Of a stretch of DNA of 64,000 nucleotides, positions 44,278-53,087 are shown piece after piece. The position numbers and the translations under genes were made by a program. Position 1 is the first letter of the stretch. Each line of letters begins with the position of its first letter. This DNA comes from an uncultured Porphyromonas sp. (GTDB lineage: Bacteria; Bacteroidota; Bacteroidia; Bacteroidales; Porphyromonadaceae): positions 1 to 64,000 of the forward strand of contig NZ_CALIXW010000045.1 of assembly GCF_938046015.1 (NCBI RefSeq). The letters are read 5' to 3'. Below the pieces are notes generated by a model. The model was not told where the DNA came from. It ran no database searches and worked only from the letters and a program-made list of their open reading frames with translations.

Positions 44278-45813
44278 CTAGAGGAGCGCGGCCTGGATCT
44301 GAAGGACGTACTTGACCCCGTCGAGGGTGGTGATGGAGGCGAAGAGGGCCGTCTTCTTGCTGCTGTTGTAGAAGAACTGCTGCCCTCCCTGGAGGCGGTA
44401 CTGGTACTTGTAGCCTGCATCGCTGAGCAGCTTGGTGAACTCCTGCGTCAGGTGGTACTCGCCGAAGTCATCAAGGTAGAAGCCTAGGCTCGTCTGCTCG
44501 TAGAGTCCCTGCACGGCCGTGATGTGGTCGATGTGGGGGTCGCCTGCGGGGATGTCACCGCCTGCTGCGTAGAAGAAGTAGCCGCGGACGAACTCGCCGT
44601 CGATGCTCTGCTTGACGTAGTAGCGGTCATAGATGGCGACGCCGAGATTCTTGTCCAGCGTGCTCTGCAGGCCACCTTCGTAGGTAGCGATCTCGCTGCG
44701 TGCTGCTCCGAGGATATTCATCTTGCGGTTCCCGAGGCGGGTGAGCTGCAGCTGCATCGGGAGTGTCTTGAAGGTGGCGTAGCTCTGGCGCTGCGTGCTC
44801 AGGTACTGGAAGGTGAGGGTGACAGCAGTGGGCGTGTAGACTACCTGCAGGGCGTAGGAGCCCTTGTCCTTGCTGTAGACTTCGATCAGGATGTTGTCCT
44901 GCTTCTTCTCGCCCTGCTTCGTGAAGCCCTGGGCGCTGAGGTAGCTGGCGAAGGCCGCATTACCCTTGTAGAGCTCGGGGTGCTGGCTCGTGATGGTGGC
45001 CGTGTAGTAGCTGTGCTGGTGCTTGGTCTGGAAGCTGTAGTCGATGGAGGCGATCTGCGGATTGGTCGAGAGGAAGTGGTAGACCGTGCGCCCCTGCTGC
45101 TGATCCGTCGCGACGCTGGCGAGGACACTCCCGCGCGCGCGTTCATAATTAAGTATCTGGTGTAGGGGGGCGGGGTAGATCTCTAGGGGAAGGTAGTAGG
45201 ATAGGGTACCCTGCTGGACGACCTCTAGCTCACGTAGACTCTTGCCGAGGCTGAGGTTGATCTTGGCCGAGCGGGCAGCCTGCTCCTTGTTGGGGCTCGC
45301 CTGGAGGACGAGCTTGGTGGGGCTCACCTCGAGGATGCTCAGCCAGTTGCTCGCGGTGGCGAGCTCGGCCTTGATGGCCTCGCCGTTGCTGGTGAGGAGA
45401 ATGGTGCGCGTGCCGCCCTCCTGGGGGAGCTCTATGCGGTTGAGCTCGGCTGTCAGTGTCGCCTCAGCGGCAGCCTGCTTGACCAGCACGCGGCGCTGCT
45501 GTCCGCCCGAGCTGATGGCGATGACGCCCGTGCGCTCGCGTGCCTCGGTATTGGCCTTGACCTTGACCTTGAGCTGCGATCCGCTCTGCTCGAGGGTGAA
45601 CCAAGAGAATTCCTGTGGGGAGAGGTAGGACCAGCTCTCGGCGCTCGTCTGTACGGAGATGCTCTGCTCGGAGGCTGTGCTGGCGAAGCTGAGCGTCGTG
45701 GTCGAGACGGTGAGGCTGGTCTCCTCGAGTTCGGTCTGCGCCTTGCAGCTGGGGAGGGCAGGGAGTAGTGCTAGCAGTAGGGCTAGCGTACAGTGGTAGA
45801 TGCCACGTTTCAT
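44278..45813 (-). CDS. lipoprotein with BACON-like domains
   Basis: A 511-residue protein with signal peptide and lipobox (LLPALPSC). Two BACON-like Ig domains fill residues about 30-200: TVSTTTLSFASTASEQSISVQ, EFSWFTLEQSG, and the repeat ELNRIELPQEGGTRTILLTSNG with ASNWLSI. The remaining 300 residues are unrecognised but rich in beta-strand patterns. BACON domains occur in surface glycan- or protein-binding proteins of Bacteroidota. It heads the operon with the T9SS protease 50 bases downstream, so it may bind the protease or its substrate; this is inference. Confidence 0.7.
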   Translation of the reverse strand: MKRGIYHCTLALLLALLPALPSCKAQTELEETSLTVSTTTLSFASTASEQSISVQTSAESWSYLSPQEFSWFTLEQSGSQLKVKVKANTEARERTGVIAISSGGQQRRVLVKQAAAEATLTAELNRIELPQEGGTRTILLTSNGEAIKAELATASNWLSILEVSPTKLVLQASPNKEQAARSAKINLSLGKSLRELEVVQQGTLSYYLPLEIYPAPLHQILNYERARGSVLASVATDQQQGRTVYHFLSTNPQIASIDYSFQTKHQHSYYTATITSQHPELYKGNAAFASYLSAQGFTKQGEKKQDNILIEVYSKDKGSYALQVVYTPTAVTLTFQYLSTQRQSYATFKTLPMQLQLTRLGNRKMNILGAARSEIATYEGGLQSTLDKNLGVAIYDRYYVKQSIDGEFVRGYFFYAAGGDIPAGDPHIDHITAVQGLYEQTSLGFYLDDFGEYHLTQEFTKLLSDAGYKYQYRLQGGQQFFYNSSKKTALFASITTLDGVKYVLQIQAALL

Positions 45814-45939
45814 AGGGTGTATATGTAATTAAGAGAAAGGTTGTCGCGTGTGGGTGGGCGAGCTCTGCTGAGTGTGGTATGTATGTGCGTTCCTTGGGGT
45901 GCTGCAGTGGGGGGAGACTCTCCCCTCGCTACAGCTCAG

Positions 45940-45947
45940 CAAAGGTA
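45940..45947 (-). promoter_or_regulatory. -7 box of the BACON-protease-PorV/Q operon
   Basis: The minus strand reads TACCTTTG, matching TAnnTTTG. Transcription would begin near 45933, some 120 bases before the ATG at 45813. The expected -33 region falls inside the secDF terminator and shows no TTTG. Confidence 0.5.
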
Positions 45948-45958
45948 GCAAAAAAGCT

Positions 45959-45998
45959 AGACGCCCCCAGCATCCATCGGCGGATGCTGGGGGCGTCT
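45959..45998 (-). terminator. terminator of secDF
   Basis: A perfect 17-bp stem: AGACGCCCCCAGCATCC (45959-45975) pairs with 45982-45998. On the minus strand AGCTTTTTTTGC follows, a strong T-tract. It lies 41 bases beyond the secDF stop. Confidence 0.92.
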
Positions 45999-46039
45999 GG
46001 CTCATGAGCTACGCTAGGGGCGAGCCCGAGGCGGGAGGA

Positions 46040-48952
46040 CTAGGCCTTGACTGCTGCCTTGGCGCTGCGGCGCTTGAGCAGCTCGTAGGCGATCGGCGTA
46101 GCGACGAAGAGCGTGCAGTAGGTACCGAAGACGATCCCGAGGAGGATGGTGAAGGTGAAGCTACGCATCGAGGCACCACCGAAGCCGAAGACGATGATCA
46201 TCACGAGGAAGGTCGTGAAGGAGGTATTCAGCGTACGGGAGAGCGTCGAGTTCAGCGCGCCGTTGATCACCTCGAAGCGCTCTGCCTGCGGACGCAGACC
46301 CAGCTCCTCGCGGATACGGTCGAAGACGATCACCACGTCATTGATCGCATAGCCGATGACGGCCAGTAGGGCGGCGATGAAGTTCTGGTCTACCTCCATG
46401 GTGAAGGGCATTACCTTCCACAGCAGCGCGTACACAGCGATGATGAGCAGCGTCGTGACCGTGACCGAGGCGAAGGCCCCAATCGAGAAGGCTACGTTGC
46501 GGAAGCGGATCAGGATGTACACGGCCATGAAGAGCAGCGCGAGGCAGACGGCGATGATGGCACCCTGCGTGATGTCGGAGGACATGCTAGCGCTGACCTT
46601 CTGCGAGCTGACGATGTACTCGGTGGCGAAGTCTGCCTGGCTGGGCTTGACCTTATAGAAGCCGTTGAGCCCTTCGTAGAGCTTGGATACGAGCTCCTGC
46701 TCTACCTGGTCGCCCGAGTTCTCGATGAGGTAGTTCGTCGAGACGCGTACCTCGTTGCCCTCGGTACCAATGGCGGTGAGGACGAGCTTACCGTCGAGGA
46801 CGGGAGCCAGACGCTCACGGACCTGCTGGTTGTCTACCTTCTGGTCGAACTTGATGATGTAGTTACGTCCGCCCGAGAACTCGATCCCCTGATTGAGCCC
46901 TACGCTGAAGTAGCCGATGAGCCCAGCGATGAGCAGCACTGCAGGCAGGATGTAGCCCTTGATGCGTGCCCCGAGGAAGTTGAACTTGGGGTCGACCAGC
47001 AGATTGCGCGTCATGGCTGTCGTGTAGGTCACCTTGTCCAGCTTGTGGTGCTTATCCAGCGCCTCGAAGGCCATACGCGTGAGGAAGACCGCCGTGATGA
47101 AGGAGGCTACCAGGCCGATGATGAGCGTCGTGGCGAAGCCGCGGATGGGGCCCGAGCCGAAGTAGAAGAGGACTACGCCCGTGATGATGGACGTGAGGTT
47201 GGAGTCGAAGATAGCGCTGAAGGCATTGCCATAGCCGTCGGCGATGGCGCGCGTCATGCCCTTGCCCTTGCGTAGCTCCTCCTTGATGCGCTCGTTGATG
47301 AGCACGTTGGCGTCCACCGCCATCCCGAGGGTCAGGACAAGACCGGCAATCCCCGAGAGGGTCAGGACGGCGTTGAAGGAAGCCAGGATCCCGAGGGTGA
47401 AGAAGCTATTGACGACGAGGGCGAGGTTGGCGATCATCCCGGGGATGAAGCCATAGGCCAGGCACATGTAGACCATCAGCAGTACCAGAGCGATGGCGAA
47501 GGAGATGATCCCAGCCTGGATGGAGGCACGACCGAGGGTAGGCCCTACGACGTTCTCCTGCTCGATGACGATGGTGGTCTCCATCTTGCCCGAGTTCAGC
47601 ACGTTCGCCAGGTCGGTTGCCTCCTCGATGGTGAAGTTCCCCGAGATGGAGGACTGCCCGCCCGTGATCTCGTCACGGATGCTGGGGGCGGAGTAGACGA
47701 CACCGTCGAGGACGATGGCGATGCAGCGGTACTTATTCTCCTTCGTGAGGCGTGCCCAGATCTGAGCGCCCTCCTGGTTCATCGTCATGGAGACGTGGGG
47801 CTGAGCGCTGCCGATCTGCTGGTGGTCTACGTCGGCCTTAGCGCTGACGACGACATCCCCCGAGAGGTCGGGCTTGCCGCTGCGGTTGGTGCGGATAGCG
47901 TAGAGCTCGTAGAGGCTGGTAGCCTTACCCGTCGTGGGGTCTTCGATAGCCTTAGCACCCCACATGAGCTTGAGGTCCTCGGGTAGGAGCTTGTGCTCTG
48001 TCGCCAGGGCCAGCAGGGAGTCGATCTTGCTGCGGTCGCGGTCGTTGGCGATAGCGACAGTAGCGCCACCACGGCCACCGATCTGCAGGTACTTGGCCAG
48101 CGTGTCGATGTGGGCAGGTACAGCAGCGGCCAGTGCCGTAGCTACATGCTGGCGCGTGGAGTCAGCGGCGAGGCTGTCGGCGGGGGCTGCAGCAGGTGCG
48201 GGAGCACCGAGGGCTAGTAGGCGATCGCTCAGACCCATTAGGTCGTTGCCCACCTCCTCGATGGTGTAGGTGCGCCAGAACTGGAGGTTGGCGCTGCGCT
48301 GCAGGAGCTCGCGTACACGCTCGGGCTCCTTGACCCCAGGGAGCTCGACGAGGATGCGGCCCTGGCCCTCGAGGCGCTGCAGGTTGGGCGCTACGACCCC
48401 GAAGCGGTCGATACGTACACGTAGGACGTTGAACGAGGCCTCGACAGCACTGTTGTACTTCTCCTTGAGCAGCTCGATGACCTTAGCCTCGCTCGTGGAG
48501 GGGTTGATCTGATCGCGTAGGTCGCCCGAGCCGAAGAGGACGGCGAGGTTAGCCCCGGGGCTGAGTCGCTTGTACTCAGTGACGAATTGGTCGATGTAGT
48601 TGCTCTGTGAGGGACTCTTGGAGGCAGCATCGAGTGCCTTCGCGAAGTTGGGGTCCTCTGGATTACCAGCGAGATTCTTCACTAGATCGGCAGCGTTGAG
48701 CTTGAGGATGACGTTCATCCCGCCCTTGAGGTCAAGCCCAAGACCGATCTGCTGCTGACGCACCTCCTTGAGGGTGTAGCCGAAGTAGACCTTCTCGTTG
48801 GCCATCGAGTCGAGGTAGGCCTTGCCCGCAGCCTCACCCATCTGCTCCGCCTTTTTGTCGTAATGGTTCGTTACGAAGGAGAAGGATAGGTAGAAGGCAC
48901 AGATCAAAGCCAAGCTCGCTGTGACGAAGGTCACAAATCCTTTGTTTTGCAT
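46040..48952 (-). CDS. secDF: fused protein-export membrane protein SecDF
   Basis: A 970-residue SecD-SecF fusion that uses the ion gradient to pull Sec substrates through the membrane. The first membrane helix (TASLALICAFYLSFSFV) is followed by the periplasmic P1 domain, with LGLDLKGGMNVIL near residue 70 and RIDRFGVVAPNLQR. GVVYSAPSIRDEITGGQSSISG is a conserved SecD block and TLGMAVDANVLINERIKEEL carries the ion-channel aspartate. The SecF half begins near 650 (GLNQGIEFSGGRNYIIKFD) and includes AVIGYAINDVVIVFDRIRE. The fused form is normal for Bacteroidota. Single gene with a strong terminator. Confidence 0.96.
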   Translation of the reverse strand: MQNKGFVTFVTASLALICAFYLSFSFVTNHYDKKAEQMGEAAGKAYLDSMANEKVYFGYTLKEVRQQQIGLGLDLKGGMNVILKLNAADLVKNLAGNPEDPNFAKALDAASKSPSQSNYIDQFVTEYKRLSPGANLAVLFGSGDLRDQINPSTSEAKVIELLKEKYNSAVEASFNVLRVRIDRFGVVAPNLQRLEGQGRILVELPGVKEPERVRELLQRSANLQFWRTYTIEEVGNDLMGLSDRLLALGAPAPAAAPADSLAADSTRQHVATALAAAVPAHIDTLAKYLQIGGRGGATVAIANDRDRSKIDSLLALATEHKLLPEDLKLMWGAKAIEDPTTGKATSLYELYAIRTNRSGKPDLSGDVVVSAKADVDHQQIGSAQPHVSMTMNQEGAQIWARLTKENKYRCIAIVLDGVVYSAPSIRDEITGGQSSISGNFTIEEATDLANVLNSGKMETTIVIEQENVVGPTLGRASIQAGIISFAIALVLLMVYMCLAYGFIPGMIANLALVVNSFFTLGILASFNAVLTLSGIAGLVLTLGMAVDANVLINERIKEELRKGKGMTRAIADGYGNAFSAIFDSNLTSIITGVVLFYFGSGPIRGFATTLIIGLVASFITAVFLTRMAFEALDKHHKLDKVTYTTAMTRNLLVDPKFNFLGARIKGYILPAVLLIAGLIGYFSVGLNQGIEFSGGRNYIIKFDQKVDNQQVRERLAPVLDGKLVLTAIGTEGNEVRVSTNYLIENSGDQVEQELVSKLYEGLNGFYKVKPSQADFATEYIVSSQKVSASMSSDITQGAIIAVCLALLFMAVYILIRFRNVAFSIGAFASVTVTTLLIIAVYALLWKVMPFTMEVDQNFIAALLAVIGYAINDVVIVFDRIREELGLRPQAERFEVINGALNSTLSRTLNTSFTTFLVMIIVFGFGGASMRSFTFTILLGIVFGTYCTLFVATPIAYELLKRRSAKAAVKA

Positions 48953-49367
48953 CGTGTCTGTTTACTTATATAATTGTTATCTGATTCCTTTGGGTCCTGT
49001 GCGGATAGGGGTATAACGCCCACAAAAATAGCCGTTTTCTACGTAATATCCCACTGCCAGCCTCCTCCGCCTGCCCTGCTCCCGCTTGCTGAGCCTCCAC
49101 ACCCCCTCGGGCGAGGGGCTATATAATAATGTATAGGGAGCGGCTCCGAGCGGCCTCCGAAGGTACCTCCTCCAGCTACTGCGCTTGCTTCGCGACTGCC
49201 GCTCCCGCACTGCTCTCGGAGCGCTGAGGGGGTGGGGGAGTTGGGCTTCGCTGTCTACGTAGCATACCCTCGGGAAGGGGAGCATAAGGCCTCCCCGCGC
49301 CCCAACCGAGCCCTCGGCAAGGCGCGAGCTGTAGCTCAGCACGCTGCGCCTATGGGGGCGCCGAGAG

Positions 49368-49499
49368 TTCTTATATTACTTTTCGCCGTCCCCCTTATCC
49401 CTCAGCGCGCTGACTGATAGCCCTCAGCTCCGTTTCTTATATTACTTTTCCCGCTCCCCCTTAGCTTGCAGCTTCGTCCCTCTTGGGGCTCAGCTCGGC
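49368..49499. repeat. 22-bp repeat array G, mixed module types (between secDF and mce)
   Basis: Consecutive 22-base modules start at 49368, 49390, 49412, 49434, 49456 and 49478. Modules 1 and 4 are TTCTTATATTACTTTTC plus five bases. Modules 2 and 5 begin CCCCCTTA. Modules 2, 3 and 6 carry CTCAG at the same offset, with module 2 and 3 in the reverse orientation of the usual GCTGAGGG unit. This gives a 66-base higher-order repeat. The rest of the 723-base gap (48953-49367, 49500-49600) has no gene; a Cys-rich reading frame there is not credible. Confidence 0.8.
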
Positions 49500-49604
49500 G
49501 CGAGGCCTCGCTGAGCGCGACCCCGAGAGGCTAGGGAGTAGGCTGCCCGCAGGCCCTCGATAGGCTCGGGTGCGGAGCATGGCCCGGGATTAGAGATATA
49601 TTCT

Positions 49605-49612
49605 TACATTTG
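49605..49612 (+). promoter_or_regulatory. -7 box of mce
   Basis: TACATTTG matches TAnnTTTG and lies 64 bases before the mce ATG. No good TTTG is seen at -33. Confidence 0.6.
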
Positions 49613-49675
49613 CAGTAGGAACAGGCGGGGGAGCGTCCCCCGCACCAACATTATTCAAAGCATCACAGATAGCTT

Positions 49676-50089
49676 ATGAACCTTACACACATCGAACACC
49701 TCGGTATTGCTGTCAAGAGCATCGAGGCCTCCCTGCCCTACTACGAAGGTCTCCTAGGGCTGAAGTGCTATAACATTGAGGAAGTCGCTGACCAGAAGGT
49801 CAAGACGGCTTTCTTCAAGGTCGGTCAGACGAAGATCGAGCTCCTCGAGGCTACCTCGCCTGAGAGCACGATCGCTAAGTTCATCGAGAAGCGCGGCGAG
49901 GGGATCCACCATATCGCCTTCGCCGTGCCCAATACCGACGAGGCACTCCAGGAGCTGGGCGACAAGGGGGTACAGCTCATCGACAAGCAGTCGCGCAAGG
50001 GCGCTGAGGGGCTCAATATCGGCTTCCTTCACCCCAAGAGCACGCTGGGCGTCCTGACCGAGCTATGCGATAGCCGCGACGTCAAGTAA
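49676..50089 (+). CDS. mce: methylmalonyl-CoA epimerase
   Basis: A 137-residue VOC-fold enzyme that interconverts R- and S-methylmalonyl-CoA in the succinate-propionate pathway. Two paired modules are visible: HIEHLGIAVKSIEASLPYYEGLLGL and GEGIHHIAFAVPNTDEALQEL. Metal ligands are expected at H6 or H8, Q49-type positions, H in HHIAF and E in VLTELCD. Length is typical. It precedes the decarboxylase genes on the same strand, but a strong terminator (50099-50147) separates them, so expression of the two parts need not be equal. Confidence 0.95.
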   Translation: MNLTHIEHLGIAVKSIEASLPYYEGLLGLKCYNIEEVADQKVKTAFFKVGQTKIELLEATSPESTIAKFIEKRGEGIHHIAFAVPNTDEALQELGDKGVQLIDKQSRKGAEGLNIGFLHPKSTLGVLTELCDSRDVK

Positions 50090-50098
50090 GCATCTGAT

Positions 50099-50147
50099 GA
50101 GGATGGGATGATAGTAGTACCATACAGGCTACTGTCATCCCATCCTC
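50099..50147 (+). terminator. terminator or attenuator between mce and mmdA
   Basis: A 19-bp stem: GAGGATGGGATGATAGTAG (50099-50117) pairs with 50129-50147 with one G-U wobble. It begins 10 bases after the mce stop. The following tract is only moderately T-rich (GCTTGTGTCCCTC). Confidence 0.7.
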
Positions 50148-50255
50148 GCTTGTGTCCCTCTCGCTGTCGGGGGCCTAGGCTGAGCGCCTAGAGGATCCGC
50201 GGCGGGACTTCCCATCAAACTACCTAGACAAGCAATAGTCTAAAAGCTAATCAAT

Positions 50256-51809
50256 ATGAGTGTTCAGTTAGAGAAAATCAAGGAGCTGATCCAGCTCCGT
50301 GCCCAGGCGCACCTCGGTGGCGGTCAGAAGCGAATCGACAGCCAGCATCAGAAGGGCAAGTTCACCGCACGTGAGCGTATCGCTATGCTCCTGGACGAAG
50401 GCAGCTTCGACGAGATCGATACCTTCGTCCTGCACCGCTCTACCAACTTCGGTATCGACAAGACGAAGTTCCTCGGCGACGGTGTCGTCACGGGCTCGGG
50501 TACGATCGATGGTCGTCTGGTCTATGTCTTCGCTCAGGACTTCACGGTCTTCGGCGGTGCCCTCTCTGAGATGCTCGCTTCCAAGATCTGTAAGGTCATG
50601 GAGCTGGCCATGCGCATGGGTGCCCCTGTCATCGGTCTGAATGACTCGGGTGGTGCTCGTATCCAGGAGGGGATCAACGCCCTGAGCGGCTACGGGAACA
50701 TCTTCCAGAACAATATCCTGGCCTCGGGTGTCATCCCTCAGATCTCCGCTATCTTCGGTCCCTGTGCTGGGGGTGCCGTCTACTCGCCTGCTCTGACGGA
50801 CTTCAACATCATGAGCAAGGGCACGAGCTACATGTTCCTCACCGGGCCTAAGGTCGTCAAGACCGTCACGGGCGAGGATGTGACGCAGGAGCAGCTCGGT
50901 GGTGCTAGTGTACACGCCTCCAAGAGTGGTGTCGCTCACTTCGCTGTCGACAACGAAGAGGAGGGGATCCGCCTCATCCGTCACCTGCTCTCCTTCATCC
51001 CTCAGAACAATATGGAGGAGGCTCCCTGCGTAGAGCCCACGGACGCTGTAGACCGCGTCGATGATGTCCTCAACACCATCATCCCCGACCAGCCCAACCG
51101 CGGCTACAACATGTATGACGTCATCGGCACGATCGTCGATAACGGTGAGTTCCTCGAGATCCACAAGGACTACGCCAAGAACATCATCATCGGCTTCGCT
51201 CGCTTCAACGGTCAGAGCGTCGGTATCGTAGCCAACCAGCCCATGGTCATGGCCGGCGCGCTGGACAGCAACGCATCGCGTAAGGCTGCCCGCTTCGTCC
51301 GCTTCTGTGACGCCTTCAACATCCCTCTGGTTACGCTCGTCGACGTCCCAGGCTTCCTCCCTGGTACGGGTCAGGAGTACAATGGGGTCATCGTCCACGG
51401 TGCTAAGCTGCTCTACGCCTACGGTGAGGCTACGGTGCCCAAGATCACCGTCACGCTGCGTAAGGCCTATGGTGGTGCCTACATCGTCATGAGCTCCAAG
51501 CACCTCCGCTCGGATGTCAACCTCGCTTGGCCCTCGGCTGAGATCGCTGTGATGGGCCCTGCAGGTGCTGTAGAGGTCATCTTCGCCAAGGAAGTAGCCG
51601 CCTCTGAGAACCCCGCCGAGGCTGCTGCACAGAAGGAAGAGGAATACCGCAAGGCCTTCGCCAACCCCTACAACGCTGCCTCCTACGGCTTCATGGATGA
51701 TGTCATCGAGCCACGCAACACGCGCTTCCGCATTATCCGCGCCCTCGAGCAGCTGCGTACCAAGAAGCAGATCAATCCTGCCAAGAAGCACGACAACCTG
51801 CCTCTCTAG
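50256..51809 (+). CDS. mmdA: methylmalonyl-CoA decarboxylase alpha subunit (carboxyltransferase)
   Basis: A 517-residue biotin-dependent carboxyltransferase that moves the carboxyl group of methylmalonyl-CoA to biotin on MmdC. The two crotonase-like halves are visible: GKFTARERIAMLLDEGSFDEID, NDSGGARIQEGINALSGYG and FGPCAGGAVYSPALTDF (oxyanion hole) in the first; VDVPGFLPGTGQEYNGVIVHGAKLLYAYGEATVPK and RKAYGGAYIVMSSKHL in the second. Propionyl-CoA carboxylase beta subunits are close relatives; the following OadG, MmdE, biotin and OadB-like genes decide for the sodium-pumping decarboxylase. A long antisense frame opposite it is a codon-bias shadow. Confidence 0.94.
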   Translation: MSVQLEKIKELIQLRAQAHLGGGQKRIDSQHQKGKFTARERIAMLLDEGSFDEIDTFVLHRSTNFGIDKTKFLGDGVVTGSGTIDGRLVYVFAQDFTVFGGALSEMLASKICKVMELAMRMGAPVIGLNDSGGARIQEGINALSGYGNIFQNNILASGVIPQISAIFGPCAGGAVYSPALTDFNIMSKGTSYMFLTGPKVVKTVTGEDVTQEQLGGASVHASKSGVAHFAVDNEEEGIRLIRHLLSFIPQNNMEEAPCVEPTDAVDRVDDVLNTIIPDQPNRGYNMYDVIGTIVDNGEFLEIHKDYAKNIIIGFARFNGQSVGIVANQPMVMAGALDSNASRKAARFVRFCDAFNIPLVTLVDVPGFLPGTGQEYNGVIVHGAKLLYAYGEATVPKITVTLRKAYGGAYIVMSSKHLRSDVNLAWPSAEIAVMGPAGAVEVIFAKEVAASENPAEAAAQKEEEYRKAFANPYNAASYGFMDDVIEPRNTRFRIIRALEQLRTKKQINPAKKHDNLPL

Positions 51810-51857
51810 TCTAGCGCTGGAGACGCAGCCGTGTCCTCATTCAAGCTCTACCGCAGC

Positions 51858-52358
51858 ATGAATACCCTACGCAGATACACACTGTCCGCTGGCCTGCTCC
51901 TCGGAGCAGCCGCCGCGGATAGCCTGTGGGCGGCCGAGACCGCCCCGCTCTCCGCGAAGGTGCAGACCCTGCAAGAGCAGGATCCTGCAGGGCTCATCAT
52001 GACCCTCACGGCCGTCCTCGTCGTCTTCCTCGCCCTCACGATGCTCGTGCTGGTCTTCAAGTACCTAGGCCGCCTCTTCACCAGAGGCAAGGGTACAGCT
52101 CCCGTAGCGCAGGCTGCCGCTGGTAGCCCCGCCACTTCTGGAGCAGCGAAGCCCAGTCCAGAGGCTCTAGTGGCCATCTCGCTCGCCCTCCGCGCAGCGA
52201 GTGCGGTACCCTCGGGTGAGCTAGCTGCCGCCATAGCTATGGCACTGGCTAGCGAGCGCGAGTCCCAGCACGACCACGAGAGCTACGTCCTGACCATCCG
52301 CCGCCGACCTACGCAGTGGAATGCGCGCATCCAGGGGCTACAACGCTATAATCACTAA
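51858..52358 (+). CDS. mmdD: methylmalonyl-CoA decarboxylase delta subunit (OadG-like)
   Basis: A 166-residue small membrane protein. Residues about 5-25 form a signal-like hydrophobic stretch, and a membrane segment LIMTLTAVLVVFLALTMLVLVFKYL lies near 45-70, the OadG/MmdD pattern. An Ala/Pro linker leads to a C-terminal domain (EALVAISLALRAAS to the end) containing HDHESYVLTIRRRPTQWNA. It is expected to anchor the soluble subunits to the MmdB pump. I start at the ATG at 51858; the longer frame begins with GTG at 51831 and adds nine residues. The C-terminal domain is repeated as the next gene. Confidence 0.8.
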   Translation: MNTLRRYTLSAGLLLGAAAADSLWAAETAPLSAKVQTLQEQDPAGLIMTLTAVLVVFLALTMLVLVFKYLGRLFTRGKGTAPVAQAAAGSPATSGAAKPSPEALVAISLALRAASAVPSGELAAAIAMALASERESQHDHESYVLTIRRRPTQWNARIQGLQRYNH

Positions 52359-52373
52359 TCGAAACCCCGCATT

Positions 52374-52550
52374 ATGCAGCAGGAAAAGAATCTCTCCGAG
52401 GTCTTCGCCGCTATCTCCTATGCTCTGCATGAGGAGCTGGGTAAGCACAATCACGACCAAGAGTCCTACGTGCTGACCTACAAGCGTAGCAGCGTCCCCT
52501 CGGCCTGGAGCTCCAAGGCGCACACCATGCGTGTGCTGCCTACTCGATAG
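52374..52550 (+). CDS. mmdE: methylmalonyl-CoA decarboxylase epsilon-like subunit
   Basis: A 58-residue protein, ATG at 52374 to TAG at 52548-52550. Its SEVFAAISYALHEEL and HNHDQESYVLTYKRSS closely resemble the C-terminal domain of the preceding MmdD (HDHESYVLTIRRRP). In Veillonella parvula the fifth, 55-residue epsilon subunit is likewise a copy of the delta C-terminus and stabilises the complex. Size, position between delta and the biotin carrier, and sequence support the same assignment here. It lies 15 bases after mmdD and 35 before mmdC. Confidence 0.78.
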   Translation: MQQEKNLSEVFAAISYALHEELGKHNHDQESYVLTYKRSSVPSAWSSKAHTMRVLPTR

Positions 52551-52585
52551 TACAGATATACCACACCAACAAATAACGCATCCTC

Positions 52586-53083
52586 ATGAAAGAGTACAAG
52601 TATAAGATCAACGGCAACGACTACAGCGTAGCCATCATCGATATCGACGGTACGACCGCTGCTGTCGAAGTGAACGGGGTCTCCTACAAGGTAGACATCC
52701 TCGACGAGGGCTTCAGCGCCCCAGTGGCTCGCCCCGCAGCTAAGCCTGCCGCAGCACCCGCAGCCGCTCCGGCTGCTGCACCTGCTCCAGCTGCTGCCCC
52801 CGCGCCCCAGCCCATCGCTCCTGCCGCTGCTCCAGCACCCGCTGCTGAGCCTGCTGCACCTGCTGGTAAGGGTACGCCCGTACAGTCGCCCCTGCCTGGT
52901 GTCATCCTCGACATCAAGGTAGCTGTAGGTGACAGCGTCAAGGCAGGCCAGACCGTCGCTATCCTCGAGGCTATGAAGATGGAGAACAACATCAACGCTG
53001 AGTGCGATGGCGTCATCACGGCGATCAAGGTAGCCAAGGGGGACAACATCCTCGAAGGCTCGGACATCGTCATCATAGGCTAG
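52586..53083 (+). CDS. mmdC: biotin carrier (gamma) subunit of methylmalonyl-CoA decarboxylase
   Basis: A 165-residue biotinyl protein. The N-terminal 50 residues form a small beta domain (YKINGNDYSVAIIDIDGTTAAVEVNG). A long Ala/Pro-rich flexible linker (about 50-95) leads to the C-terminal lipoyl-like domain. Biotin attaches to K131 in LEAMKMEN, with the usual TPVQSPLPGVILDIKV start. The carrier shuttles carboxyl groups between MmdA and the membrane subunit MmdB. It ends 4 bases before mmdB. Confidence 0.94.
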   Translation: MKEYKYKINGNDYSVAIIDIDGTTAAVEVNGVSYKVDILDEGFSAPVARPAAKPAAAPAAAPAAAPAPAAAPAPQPIAPAAAPAPAAEPAAPAGKGTPVQSPLPGVILDIKVAVGDSVKAGQTVAILEAMKMENNINAECDGVITAIKVAKGDNILEGSDIVIIG

Positions 53084-53087
53084 TACT

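Noticed and set aside
50268..51791. 507-codon reading frame antisense to mmdA
   Set aside because: It is the mirror of a highly biased coding strand (GC-rich third positions keep the opposite frame open). Its protein is low-complexity and matches no family, while mmdA is certain.
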